DNA of 64,000 nt from Cerioporus squamosus (lineage: Eukaryota > Basidiomycota > Agaricomycetes > Polyporales > Polyporaceae): contig JABYQS010000033.1 of the NCBI GenBank assembly GCA_022592435.1, positions 124,001-188,000 of the forward strand. The letters are read 5' to 3'. The translations under genes and the position numbers were made by a program. The notes under the pieces are model-generated. The model was not told the origin of the DNA. It saw nothing but the letters and a program-made list of their open reading frames with translations, and did no database searches. Shown in pieces: positions 1 through 12,174 of this stretch (positions are counted from its first letter, which is position 1; each line of letters starts with the position of its first letter).

Positions 1-3000
1 GGTCTGCCCAACGCACAAGCCCAGTTCGGCAACACGCCAGGTGGCCAGAACTTCTCCAATAATCTCCAGCTACAGCAGGCGTTGGCGCGCACCCAGAACC
101 AGATGTTCTCGAACCAGGGCAACGACTCCATGCGCCAGCTTAACCTCATGCTCCAGCAGCAAAATCAGAACGGCATGCCAAACCAGAACGCGATGGCCGC
201 GTTCCAGCGTTTGCAACAGTCGCAGCAGCAGCATCCCCAGCAGCAGCAGACCCAACATCCACAACATTCGCAAGGCATGGGCGGCGCGCAGTTACCTCCC
301 GGAATATTCGCCGGCGCGATGAACCCTTCTATGTCTGGCAACATGCCCTCCAATCTCCAGGCCAGCCAGTTGGCGCAGGCGAGACAGGCCGGTATGATTC
401 CTCAGCTGCCTCAACACGGTGGTATGTCCGACGGTCAGATGCAGGCGCAGGGTCAGCCGAACCAGCAGCGTCGACCGCTCAACCTCCAGGACATGCACGA
501 CAAGGCGCAGCAGCTCAGGAACTCGATCGCGGCGACCGAGGGACGCATCAAACAGTACCAGATGCAGCAGCAGGTTGGCGGTGGACCTATCCCGCCTGAC
601 CACCTCGCGTCGGAGATCAACAGGATGCAGAAGGACGTTGAGCAGAGACGTGAGGCTCTGAGGAGGATATTGGCCATCGTACAAGGCGTGGCAGGTGGTG
701 GTACTCCGGGCGGTTTGACGCTCCCTTTGGGCATGTGAGTCCTTTCGTCTAAGCTTCGTCTCGCGCTATGCACTATACGAAGCCTTTCGTTGCTGATCGG
801 TATAATAGGAAACCGCCCTCCGCGTCCCCCATTCCGACTCAGCGCATACCCGGTGGACCTACCAATCCATCTCAGGTCGGCTGGATGCAGCAGCCGGGTC
901 CTTCCGCATCTCCCGCACACCAGTACACCAACAGTCCTCGTCCTATGCCTAACGGTCCTAACATGATGCAGAACGGACACCCTCAGCAGGGCGTCCGTCC
1001 GATGAGTACGCCTCAACTCCCTCCTCAGATGGTCGCATCCCAGTCGAACCAGCCCATCCCACGCACGGCGGCTACTCCGCTTCAGGGCCCGAACGCTGGT
1101 GGTGCCATGCAGTCGACTCCGCAGCAAACGCCGAATCCGGCGCAGGCCATGCTTGGGAGCGGCGGCATGGGTGTTCCTAATGGACAACCGGGGCAGCACC
1201 CTACCTTGGCCGGCATGGTACTCACGCCGCTCATGCAACCGCAGTTCAAGCGAGCATACTGGGAGCAGTGGTACCCGAAGCACCAGCCGAAGGATCAGTC
1301 TGCCTTGAGGTTCGAGGACCGGCCGATTGATCTGCATCAGCTTCACGTTGAGGTGATGAACGCGGGTTCTTACCGTATCGTAAGTCGCTCGCTTTTCGTC
1401 CGAAGCCTCCGCGTAGTATTGATTCTTGTCATGCAGGTCAATCAGAAGGACCTTTGGCCGGTCATTGGCGCGAAGCTCGGTTTCGTTCACTTCCCAGGGA
1501 ATGAAAACGAGCCCGGGAGGGCTGGGCCTGCCCTCGCGGCTCATCTCGAGCACATCTACAAGGAGTTCCTCCTTGAGTTCGATCAGCAGTATCTCAGGCA
1601 ACTCTTCCAACACCGGCGGCAGTTGGCGGCCGCACAGTACCAGAACCAGAAGAACGCCGCAACGGGTCATGGTTCGATGGACGGTGGCATGTCGATGCAG
1701 GCAGGCCCGCAGCTCCTCACCGACGTGAAGGACCCGAAGGTCGTCAACGAGCTCATCTCGTACGCGCTCGTGTCCGCACAGGAGATGCAGCAGCGCGGTG
1801 TCGCTCCCCAACTGATACAGCTGGTCGAACGCCATCGAGACACGCTGAAGAACATGCAGGAGCAGCAGCGCAACTTCCAGCAGAAGATCCAGACGGCAGC
1901 TCAGCAGGGCGGCGCGCAGGGTCAGCCGCGGAATCTGTCGAACCAGTTGATGAACGGCCAGCAGATGAACGGCATGAACCCTATGGGCAACGCTCAGCAG
2001 CCCGGGATGAACCTCCCCAACGGGATCAGGCCGAACATGCCCTCAGGCCCGCAACCTGGCATGTCGACGCCCGCGATGCAGCAGAATGGTCAGCAGCAGC
2101 AGCAGCAGATGGGTGCGAACGGCCCGCAAGGACACATGCCGGGTGTCCGTCCGACACCACAGCAGCTCCAGTCCGCCATCGAGATGGTTAGGAGGCTTCG
2201 CGAGGAGAACAAGAGTAAGTGGCCAACGTCGTGACCGACAAGCCCTGGCTGATGATGTCTTTGTAGACGTCATGCCTCCAACGAACCGCATGATCCAGAT
2301 CCCCGACGCTCAGCGGATCGAGTACAACGCGCTGTTCGAGAACCTGCATCGCATGATCAGCGAAGTGGACGGGAAGCTCCCTCACTACGCGGTCTTCATG
2401 AAGGAGGAGGTAATCAGGAAGCTCGTTCTGATGGTGAGTCGCTTGCGTTCACTCCATTGTGGGCCCCAGATTGATCCCTTCGGTGCAGATCAACGCCGTT
2501 CAGCAGCAGCGCGAGCTGCTTTCAGGCCAAGGTCCACCGCGCTACATCATGCCGCTGGAGCTTGTGCGGTCGATGACCAGCCAGGTGCACGCGGCAGAGA
2601 GGATGTTCAAGGGGATGCTCTCCAGCATGTTCCCCGGTCAAAACGGCGCACCGCGTCCCCAGATGGGTGCTCCTGGGCAGCCCGGGGCGGGTGCTCCGAC
2701 ACCTGCACAACAACACGGTCAGATGCCCACGGTGCAGCAGCGTCACCTCCCTCATCCACCCCACCCGCCGACCGTCCAATCCATTCCGTCCCTGCCCGCA
2801 CAAGCCGCATCATCTCCAGCCGTGCCCCCTGCTCACACGCCTTCCGCCGCCTCCCCTCCTCTTGTCACCGGTACGCCCATTCTCAAGAAGCCCACGCCGA
2901 AGCCCACGGCGGAGACTCCGTCTGCTGCGACTCCGACACATACCGTCAACTCCCCACAGACGCCGAAGTCCCCGAGGACCAAACCGAAGCCGAAGCCAGT

Positions 3001-3865
3001 GCCAAAGCCACGGAAGGCGTCTACAAAGGTCACTTCCGCTGCTGCCAACGCTGCCAGTCCTTCGGCCGGCCCGTCAGAACCCAAACCTCCTGCCACTCCC
3101 GCAACACCCGCGAACGCACCAACACCAGACTCGGTGGGCTCCAAACGTGCTCGCGAAGAGGACGCCACAGCATTGTCAACCGCAGCGGCCGCTCCCGCAG
3201 CCAAGAAGATCAAGACGGAGTGGGACGAGCCTCCGAGTGACGCGATGTCGAAGCGGCAGCAGGAGGCTGACGCCGTGAAGACGGACGACGACGCGGTCAA
3301 GTTCTTCGAACAGATGTCGAGTTGGCTCAACCAGGTGACCAACAATGAGGGCGAAGCCGGAGAGAGCCTGAAGACCGAAATCGCGGACTCATTAGACGAG
3401 ATCCTGAAGGCGTACCCGTCAATACCGGACGACGGCGGACTCTCGTCGCTAGCGAGCTCGAGCTTCATCGACGCGATCACCGTCGGGAGCTCGTCACCAA
3501 GGCAGAACGCGTCGACGGTCGACCCCGCGGATTTCTTCGACTTCACGTCATATGGACTGCCGGAGGAGGAGACGGGGTCGAAAGCGGCGACCCCGGACCT
3601 GTTGCCTGCATCGTCGTCAGTCGGTCCCAGTCCAGGATCCGCGTCCGAGACTGAGGCACATCCTCCAGCCTCTACAGCCGCTGACACGGCGAAGATTGTC
3701 GATCCCAAGGCCGAGCCGGGCGAGGGGGTCGACTCGATACCCCAGGAGCTCTGGCGCGCCATCGACGGCGGGGAGTCCGCGTTCTACAACGCATCGGACA
3801 ACTGGAAGTGGGACCAACCCATGCCGGCGGTGGACCAACCGTGGGCGTTCTTCCCGTCATCATAG
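1..3865 (+). CDS. SWI1: ARID-domain SWI/SNF chromatin-remodelling subunit, SWI1-like (5' truncated)
   Basis: Exons <1..734, 809..1379, 1437..2214, 2267..2433 and 2489..3865 join in phase to 1208 codons; the start lies before the window. The N-terminal part is Gln/Asn/Met/Pro-rich (runs of Q, repeats such as MNGQQMNGMNPMGN). At about residues 380-490 there is an ARID/BRIGHT DNA-binding domain, recognisable from FKRAYWEQWYPKH, then IDLHQLHVEVMNAGSY, then DLWPVIGAKLGF. A middle helical block (FENLHRMISEVDGKLPHY) is followed by a Pro/Thr/Lys-rich linker and an acidic C-terminus ending in a Trp-rich motif (WKWDQPMPAVDQPWAFFP). ARID plus a Q-rich low-complexity body is the SWI1/ARID1 architecture, so the likely role is targeting of the SWI/SNF remodeller to AT-rich or nucleosomal DNA in the nucleus. 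Orthology to yeast SWI1 is inferred from domain layout only. Another fungal ARID family protein is possible. Confidence 0.8.
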
Positions 3866-4424
3866 TCCAAATCCATGCACATAGAGGACGGCCTGGGAGG
3901 CACGGCGGGAGGGCGGGAGTGTGGATAGTTTGGACGCTGTTGATTGCTCTTATCTCGTAACGTATTCCCCCCTTGTGCTTGTAGTGTGCCGCCGCCTGCC
4001 TGCCTCTCTTGACCTGACTGCGAGTATTGCTGTGTTTAGCTGCTGCTGCCGCTGCTTCGTTCCTCGGTCTCTTCTTTTTTTACAGTTACAGTTTACAGTG
4101 CGCTGGATCCCGTGTCATCCTCATCGTCCTCGTCTGTCGTCGCATCTGTTGTTGTTTCTTGATTATATTAGTCGTGCCCGCTTTGTATTTTTACTACTTG
4201 TCTAGCATGCTATCGATATATCCTCTGCAACTCCTCCTTCCTCGTACGCAGGTCGAACGGTCGAGTTAACGCGAGCCGTCCTGTCCCATAAGAAGCGCGA
4301 AGATGTCATGGGCGCTTCAGACACGTTCAGCTGTGTTCCGCGACTTTGGTCACCTTGCTGTACGGCTGCACCTCAGACCTTACTTCCCATCTCATGAATC
4401 GCTAACGGACCCAACTGGATCATC
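3866..4424. other. Intergenic: 3' UTR of the ARID gene and promoter of the AP-3 gene
   Basis: No convincing ORF. The stretch is T-rich on the plus strand (TTCTTTTTTTACAG, GTTTCTTGATTATATTAG), as expected for a fungal 3' UTR followed by a pyrimidine-rich promoter. The next ATG in good context (ATCATGGCAGC) is the AP-3 start at 4425. Confidence 0.5.
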
Positions 4425-7303
4425 ATGGCAGCTTTGAACTTGAATGCTCTCACTGAAAATGCTTCGAGGCTGGGGATGCGGTTGCAGGAGACACTCTCGG
4501 AGCACACAAGGGACCTCGGTATACGAGGTACCGGGTCAGCCTATCTGGACAACACGGAAGAGAAGGTCAAGAACATTGCGAAGCAGCTAGACTCGAATAG
4601 TGATAGGGAGAAACTGGATGCGATGAAGAGGCTCATTGCCGTATGTATCTCTGGCCGTCCTCCCTCCCACACCCCACATCCTGACCGCCTGATGCACCCC
4701 TACCTCGTAGTTGATCTCGAAGGGCCGGGATGTCTCCCAGTTCTTTGCGCAGGTCGTGAAGAATGTCGCGTCGCATAACCTTGAGATACGGAAGCTGGTC
4801 TACATCTACCTGCTCCGCTATGCAGAGCAGGAGCCGGACCTCGCCCTTCTGTCTATCAACACCTTCCAGAAGGACCTCTCCGATCCTAACCCCCTCATCC
4901 GCGCCATGGCTCTCCGCGTCTTGTCTGGGATCAAGGTGCTCATGATAAGCAGCATCGTAATGCTCGCAATCAAGAAGTGCGCGGCGGATATTAGCCCGTA
5001 CGTCCGGAAGGCTGCCGCGCTGGCGATCCCGAAGCTCTATCAGTCAGTCTCCCGTTCATACTTGTGTCAGAATCGCTCACAAGTGAACTTGGGACAGTTT
5101 AGACTCTACTCACCAGCCTGAGCTCATCAAGGTCATCTCTACCCTTCTGAAGGACCAGTCCCCGCTCTCCATCGGCAGCGTTGCGATTGCATTCGAGGCG
5201 GTCTGCCCCACTCGGTTGGACCTCCTACACGTGCATTACAGGCGACTGTGTCGCATACTGATTGACGTGGACGAGTGGGGCCAGGTCGATCTCATGAACC
5301 TGCTGATTCGTTATGCTCGGGTGATGCTCCCCCGTCCACTGGTCCTCCACGGATGCCGGAGGGTCCTCAACCGTCGAGGTTGATAGCGACCTGAAGTTAC
5401 TGCTTACCTGCGCGGAGCCACTGTTCCAGTCGCATAACCCTGCTGTATGTTCCCCCTGACACTGGTCCTGTGCTACGCTGACTGGCTGGCTCCAGGTCGT
5501 GCTGGCCGTCGCACGTGTGTTCTACTATCTCGGGCCGCACTCTGACCTTCCGAAGATTGTGCCGCCGCTGTTGCGATTGCTACATGTTTCCCCTGAGGTG
5601 GAACGTGTCGTCCTCCGGAACCTTGTACTTACTTCTAACGAACTATCGGTGAGTGCATCCCGAAGACGCTGAAGCTACGTACTCAGCTACGGATCTCGCA
5701 GGAAGTCCTTGCGAAATCGTACACCCGATTTCTCGTGAGGGCAGATGATCCCCAGCAAGTCAAGAAGGACAAGGTACGACTGCTGCGCGCAGTCGTCAGT
5801 GTAGACAACTATCCTTCTTTGCTTCGAGAGTTCATCGTGAGTACACTGCTCGAGCAAGTTGTTCACACTCTGAGACGCCGGCATCATAGTGTTACGCCGA
5901 TGACGCCGATGACGAGCTGGTTGCCGACTCCATAAAAGCTATCGGATACATTGCCCGCGTCGTCCCAGAATCCACCGCGCAATGCCTGTCTGCACTCATG
6001 TCTTTCATCCAAAGCAAGCACGGTAGGTTCCGTGCGAATTCACCATATAGGCATCTCTAACACAGCTTCAGACGTGATTGTCACAAACGCGGTCCTGGTC
6101 CTAAAGTCGCTGGTCCAGATCCGGCTGCAGCAACAGCAGAATGCGATCGCTTACGGCGGTCTTCCCTCGCATTCTTTCTCTCTACTGGAGATCATCTCCC
6201 GCCTTGCACGCCGACTTGACGAGATCCGGCACCCCAAAGCGCGAGCTTGTGTGTTGTGGTTAGTCGGCCAGTACGCGGCATCCCCCGAGACCGCACCGGA
6301 AATGAACGGAGCTACACACGTCGGGCCTGAAGGTATCGCACCATGGGCACCTGACGTCCTTCGCAAGAGTGCGAAATCTTTCGGACAGGAGGTACGTCTC
6401 ATATGCCCTCCATAACGCGAGATCTCGGCTATCGGTTAACTCAATGCGCCATGCAGACGGCTGGCGTGAAGCTCCAGATCATCACTCTGGCGGCTAAGCT
6501 CCTCGTTCTCTCTCCGGCGGACCGCACAATCGGACTTCTGAACCGCTATGTGTTCTCGCTCGCGCGGTACGATCTCAATTACGACGTGCGAGACAGGGGC
6601 CGGATGCTAGGCGCACTCTTGGCTGGGGTCAATGCAAACCTCTATGGTGAGGGCGACGACTCGCATGAAGATGTCGGCGGTGTCGTTCTCCGACGTGAGC
6701 AAGTGCGAATGGTACTGTTTGAGGGCAAGTCGAGCGTGGGAGAGGATAAGGCGCAAGACGGTGCGTCCATCCCGTTGGGAATGCTGTGGGTTCTGTTCGC
6801 TGACATCGACCGACTTCTGTCTTGTAGAGGAAGACCATGGTCGATTCGGTTCAATGGCGGCGGTCACTGGAAGATGGGCGGGCAGCGACAACTACCTCCC
6901 AGATTGGCTTGAGGAGGGCACCGAGTCCTCTCTCCGAGACACTGAAGCCGACGTTCCGCAAGCTCCCGTCTACGCTTCACAGGCTTCTGCCGCGCGATCA
7001 ATAGCGTCTTCCAGTAGGGCGACTCCGGTCGTGCTCAGTCCCTCGCCGTCGGGGTCCTTCACTAAACACGAGGCCACGAAGGCAGCATATATGGATCTCG
7101 ACAAGTTCTACGAGGATGCTGCGGACACTGGGGACACTGAGGAGAGCGAAAGCGAGGAGGGCGATGAAGATGAAGAGGGCAGTGGTAGTGGCGGCGGGAG
7201 TGATGAAGCAGAGTCTACAGGAGAAGAGCAGTCCGATGAAGATGACGAGGACGATGAGGAGGAGGGGCAGCATGATGAGCATGTACAAGGTACAACAAGA
7301 TAG
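4425..7303 (+). CDS. APL6: AP-3 adaptor complex subunit beta
   Basis: Exons 4425..4640, 4711..5042, 5098..5444, 5496..5648, 5702..5836, 5890..6022, 6072..6391, 6457..6760 and 6828..7303. The protein is the beta trunk (adaptin N-terminal HEAT/ARM solenoid): [55 protein letters not shown] and [12 protein letters not shown] are diagnostic of AP-3 beta. The C-terminus is a short hinge with a Ser/Glu/Asp-rich acidic tract (about 50 residues), typical of AP-3 beta hinges; no ear domain is evident, and the length of about 800 residues fits fungal Apl6. Its role is cargo sorting from Golgi/endosome to the vacuole. Oddity: within exon 3 the frame changes between codons for LLIRYAR (5300-5320) and [10 protein letters not shown] (from 5379). 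Either a 58-nt intron 5321..5378 (785 aa) or one extra C in the CCCCC run at 5329-5333 (804 aa) restores it. The latter keeps MLP, which resembles relatives. Confidence 0.9.
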
Positions 7304-7353
7304 TTCTACAACAGGTGCTAGTATAGGCGTACAGACAACGTTCTCAAGGTCCG

Positions 7354-10300
7354 TCAGAGCATTGCATCTTGCGGCAGCTTGTAGTACAGCGGCTGTAGAA
7401 GGCTTCGGTCAGCACGCAGCTTGGAGACAACAGCGTAGATGAGACGCACGGTGTTGAAGACGTGATACTGGTGGCCGTTTTTGCCACCTAATTCAGGATA
7501 ATATGGCATTGGGAACCACTGTATGGCGAGCAGTACGTCAGCTTGGCAACATATCGCGAGAGGAAGCACACTGACATGGTCCTCTGGCATCTCTTCCTTC
7601 CAGACCGCATGTAGCGTGCATCCCGGCTGTCATCAGAGACGCTAGTTCCCGGCTTTGGCACGACAAACTGGCCGATCTGCAGTTCGGTGTCCGTGACAAT
7701 GCCCCTCGACACGCGAGCATACGAGGTGCGGTACAGGCCCCGGTAGAAGATGTATTCGCACCTGTGCGAGATATTGGTGACTCTCAGCCACTTTCAGGAT
7801 TATGCGCAGATGATCACGTACCAACGGTCAACGTCTTCTTCGTCGATATCGTGCACCTTCCCGTCTGTGACCATGATCTCGTACGGCGCCGGGCGCCGGG
7901 CGTGCGGCTTGGTGACGACGTAGCCGAGGAAAATCAACGGGTCCGGGTATGACGAGGACATGATGCGCGCTAGCTCCATTGACTGTAGCTCGCGGTCGAG
8001 TGGGGTCTCCTCTGTGGGACCTGGTTAACGGCCGTATCCAAAGCATACTCTGCTTCATTTCACCTTGTCCGTTGTGCGCGACGATGACCTTGACCGCGGT
8101 GCCGAACATGTCGAGGTATGCCTCGATGGCGGGCGCGAGCTCGCCAGCTGGAGAAGGTAAAAGGTGGTGCGTCGAGTTGATGATCGGAAACTGCGCGGTT
8201 GTGACTCGTCAGACTCGCGGAGTGATGCTACAAAGAACCACGACTCGCCTTGGACAGGAGCACTGCGCCCCAGGTGTGTTGGTTTGGGCCAGGACCGATG
8301 TCGACGTACTGTCGGCGCGAACGAGCGTAAGCACCCGGTGCAAGGCTCGAAGCAAGTAGTGACGCGACTCACAAAACCAAGTTCTTCCGCCATGACACGA
8401 GACCTAGGTGCGATTGTGACATCAGCGCAGATATAGCCTCTCGTCTCCGAAGAACTCACAAGTCACGGTTGCCGAAGACAACTCTCTACAAGTTCAGGAT
8501 GTGTAGTCAGCATGTGCAACTATTCGAAGGGCCACAGACAGCACTTACATGGAGGTCCGTCTCAAGCAACCCCACGACATCCAGCTCCATGTCCCTGACA
8601 CGCGGTCCAAAGTCAGCGCACAACGGCGCCGCAAAGCCCGCTACGACTAACCTGATCAAATCCCGCATCAGCCTCTGACTATCCCTCCCTTCGTTATCGA
8701 TCCCAAAGTGCACCGTCCATATGCCCGCGCGGACAATCCGAGACCCCGGCCGATGCGGCTGCGGTACCTGCTTCGGTGCCCAATAAAGCGTGACGAGTAA
8801 AGAGACCGTGGTAAGGATCGCGAGTGTGTACTGGGTCGTGTAGTGGACGCGTTTCGGTAGCATGAGCTTCAGTGAGCTAACGTTCGCGTTGAGCCCTGGC
8901 CATCTGAAGGCAAGCGCAATACACACGAATTGCGCGACGAGAACCCTGTAAGGACGACGCGCTGCAGTCAGTATGCGGCGAGAAGTGAAGACGTCAGAAC
9001 TCAGGAGCAACTCACAGATCCGTGCGCTCGCGGAAGTACTCTCCGCCCGGCACAAACGCGTACGCGACCGTAAACGTGCTCGCGACATCAAACAGACACA
9101 CGACCAACCACGCGACGGCAGCCGTCCTGCCCACCCCGCCCCCTTCCGACACGGCAGCCTCCCGCGCACGCGCCCACACAGTAGGAATGATGCTCATGAG
9201 GAACACGGCGACGCCCAAGCCGCCAGCGTACCCCGCCCAGTCCTTGTACGCGTACATCACGTACGCGCTCGCGGTTCCCAGAGCGAGGTACAGAGGGTGC
9301 GCGAGGCCGTCCGCGGATGTGACGAATGCGGCGAGAGCGAGACCAAGAGCCTGTGCGAGGTGCGTGAGGGAGCCGTGTAGCGCGGGGACGGGCCCGGAAA
9401 GCGGGTAGCCTGTCCACGCCCAAGCGATGAGCGTGGTGGGGTCGGAGAGGAGGGAGTGCAGAGAGAAGATGAGGCCGCCGAGGGCGAGAGAGGCGGGGAG
9501 CCAGTGCGTGCTTGGAGGAAATACTTCGGCATTTTCCGGGGAGGCGGGAGGCGAAGAGGAGGGAGCAGTTGCGGGACGACTAGCAAACTCTAGCAGAGCG
9601 AAGATAGTGAACGCAATGCCCGTCTTGTTCCATCCGCCAGACCGCTCGTTCACGATGGGCCATACTACGGGACATGTGGTAAGCGTCGGTATCAATTCAA
9701 GGCGAGCAGTGAACGTACCTGGGTTGTTCGAGTGATTTGCGTGCTTCGACAGAGAGGATACAAGGAAGCCGAGCCCCGTCACTGGTAAGGGGGGTGAGCG
9801 TAGTAAGTTGACAGGAATGATTGACAACGCACCAAGGGCGCGGTACGCAACCCCCCCTTCCTCAACCCCGAACCACTCCACCGCCGCACCCACCGCCGCC
9901 ACAGCATTCGCGAACGTGACCAGCAGCAGCCTCACCAGAGGGCTCCGTGACGCATACGCTCCCAGGCCCACGAACGCGGAGAGCCCATGAAGGATCGTGC
10001 GACCCTCGCGGGTATGCGCCCACAAGGCGAATGGGGGAATACCGAGGAGCACGGGGGAGAGCGTGGAGAGAAGGGCTAGTTCGTGCCCGGCGATGCCGAG
10101 CTCCCAGACGGAGAAATAGAAGAGCGTCGGTGCGAGGGACGTGTACACGGACCAGTAGATGTATGCTGCGAAGGGGACCGGAGGTGGTTAGCGTTGTGTG
10201 CTTTAGCCGGTTGAAAGAAGTACGTACAGAGATATAGATCGCTGAGAAACGAGACAGTCGGTCGGATGCGCATGAACAGAGCTGTCGAGGGAGACTGTGC

Positions 10301-11580
10301 AGGCGGATGCTCGGTCCCGTTTGGCTTCAACATCTTTTCACCGGTAGCAACTAGCGAAGCGGCATTCGCGTCGGTAGCGGATGGTGCTGCCTTAACCACA
10401 GACTGATCTACGCTGTATGGGATCGAATATGTTAACATTCACTCAGGCGAGACGATGGAGCTTCTGGTACATTTTGTCTGTATCTGTCGAGCCTCCTACC
10501 AAATTGCCCACGGTTATCTGCGGACACAACAGTCATGCTCGGTCATGCAAAGAAAACCGGTGGTACAACGTACCTTGAGGTCTGCGGCTTCGAAGTCGAG
10601 CTCCGCAGACGAGTCGTACAGAACGTCTAGGAATATCAGACCCCATTCGAAGAAACTGTAGTGCGTGTAGGCTGGGGCACGGAGACATGCCTTCATTTAG
10701 TATACATCGCGTGTAATAGTGGGAATCGTACCTCCGGGTATCCGGTGGACCTTGTGTTGGACGAAGAAATATATCATCGGCACGATAGACAAGAAGAAAC
10801 TGAACAAGGCCTGTCAAGCGTCGCCCCATTTGTGACGGAGCAATGTATTATACGTACGTTGTAGATGTCCATAACCTGGTACGCGCATCAAATCTATGAG
10901 CCATCCCAAATAGTACATATGGGATCAATGACATACCTCCGTCTTCTCGAAGCGGTATGTTGTACTGGAGTGAAGGCCAAAGACCCGAACATCCAAGGAA
11001 GGTTTAGGACAATGTAGCTGATCATGAGAACGTCGTGGACGTCATGGTCATCCGAGGACGTGATGAAGACCCACCCTCCGCAAGAAAGTGTGCGGAGGAT
11101 GCCAATTAGGAACAAGAATCCCGGGACGCTTGAGGTCGGGGTACGGTGGAGGTAGTATTGCAGTGCCACCAACGCGAAGCGAGGACCTGCGCGCAAGTTC
11201 AGAGGCCAAGCTCAGCTCGCTCTTCTCGCAATCCACGAGTGAGAACACGCACCGGCATTTATGGCGATCAAGATCTGGAAGATGTTCCTCTCCGGGTACC
11301 AGTCGCCGATCCTACACGCGTATGTGAACGCAGCAGTGCAGCGTGTTACTCAACGCCGGCTGACGAACTACGTACGAAGGAGCACTTACGTCGCAGACAC
11401 GGACGGGAACCACTCCTGCGGGTACCCCGCGACGCCGTTCTTAACGATTTTCTTGTAGTGGAGGGCGCACCCGACGAGGAGCGCGCTCAGGAACGCCGTG
11501 AACGCCAGGTATGTGTGCGCTCTTGCGAGGGTGGACGCGTGTAGGACGAACGGCTTGGGTTTCGCTGTCGACGACGCCAT
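7354..11580 (-). CDS. CWH43: CWH43-type GPI-anchor ceramide remodelling protein (FRAG1/Cwh43 fusion)
   Basis: The start ATG is complement of 11578-11580 ([18 protein letters not shown]); the stop is at 7354. The N-terminal third is the multi-pass FRAG1/DRAM-like membrane domain ([50 protein letters not shown]). A second multi-pass segment (9012-10148) follows. The C-terminal third is the endonuclease/exonuclease/phosphatase-like domain ([74 protein letters not shown]). In yeast this protein swaps GPI diacylglycerol for ceramide in the ER. Last exons: 8249 upward, 8064..8190, 7822..8020, 7576..7761, 7450..7518, 7354..7392. The intron 8191..8248 has a GC donor (AAG|GCGAGT). Near 7601-7606 one base seems to be missing: YMRS runs into WKEEMPEDH only with +1 nt. 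Converges on the AP-3 gene with a 50-bp gap. Confidence 0.88.
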
Positions 11581-12174
11581 GACTAGGACCGCTATTGGTG
11601 GCGAAGTCGAGGAGGAAGATACGGTTCAAGAACACGAGCAACGCAACACGAAGAAGCGGGGAGTCAAGGGTCTCGAGCTCAGGTCATCCAGGAATCGTGC
11701 CAGTCGGCAGCAGCAGCGCTCCGAAGTCGTAAACCGCAGCGACTAATGGACGCTGGACCGTGAGGACGAGTAGCGATGGCAGTCGGGACGCAGGGACGGT
11801 GACCCGGTCGAGCTCGTCGTCGTCGATGTCGGCGACTAGTCGGCCATTGGGCCAGGGGTCGGACATGCCTGGACGTCATTGTCAGTCTAGCTTTCACGCA
11901 CGTGCCGCTTCCCCGCGTCGCGTCGCGTTTCCTCGGCATCTCTCTCCCCGCGCGCACGACTCCGTACGCCCGGTACACCCACAATGTCTCAGTATTGGGA
12001 AGTCGGATCGGTGTCAAGATAGATACAGATAAGTACAGCTGTACATCGTCCAGGTAGATACAATAAACAGACTTGCAGACAGCGCGACAGACAGACGAGC
12101 AACAACAGATCGAGAGCAAGCGACAAATCGAACAGAAACCTCACAAGATGCACAAGACCGAGACCCAGTACGAA
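11581..12174. other. CWH43 promoter/leader and 3' flank of the next gene
   Basis: Holds the 5' flank of CWH43 on the minus strand. A 60-codon ORF (11684..11866, minus; begins MSDPWPNGRLVADIDDDELD) ends 104 nt before the CWH43 ATG and could be an upstream ORF. The rest is low in coding potential, with A-rich CAGACAGACGAG-like sequence near 12080-12140. Confidence 0.4.

Noticed and set aside
453..1835. 460-codon minus-strand ORF opposite the ARID gene
   Set aside because: Crosses introns of the plus-strand gene and has a composition mirroring the Q-rich codons; no domain. A shadow of the real exons.
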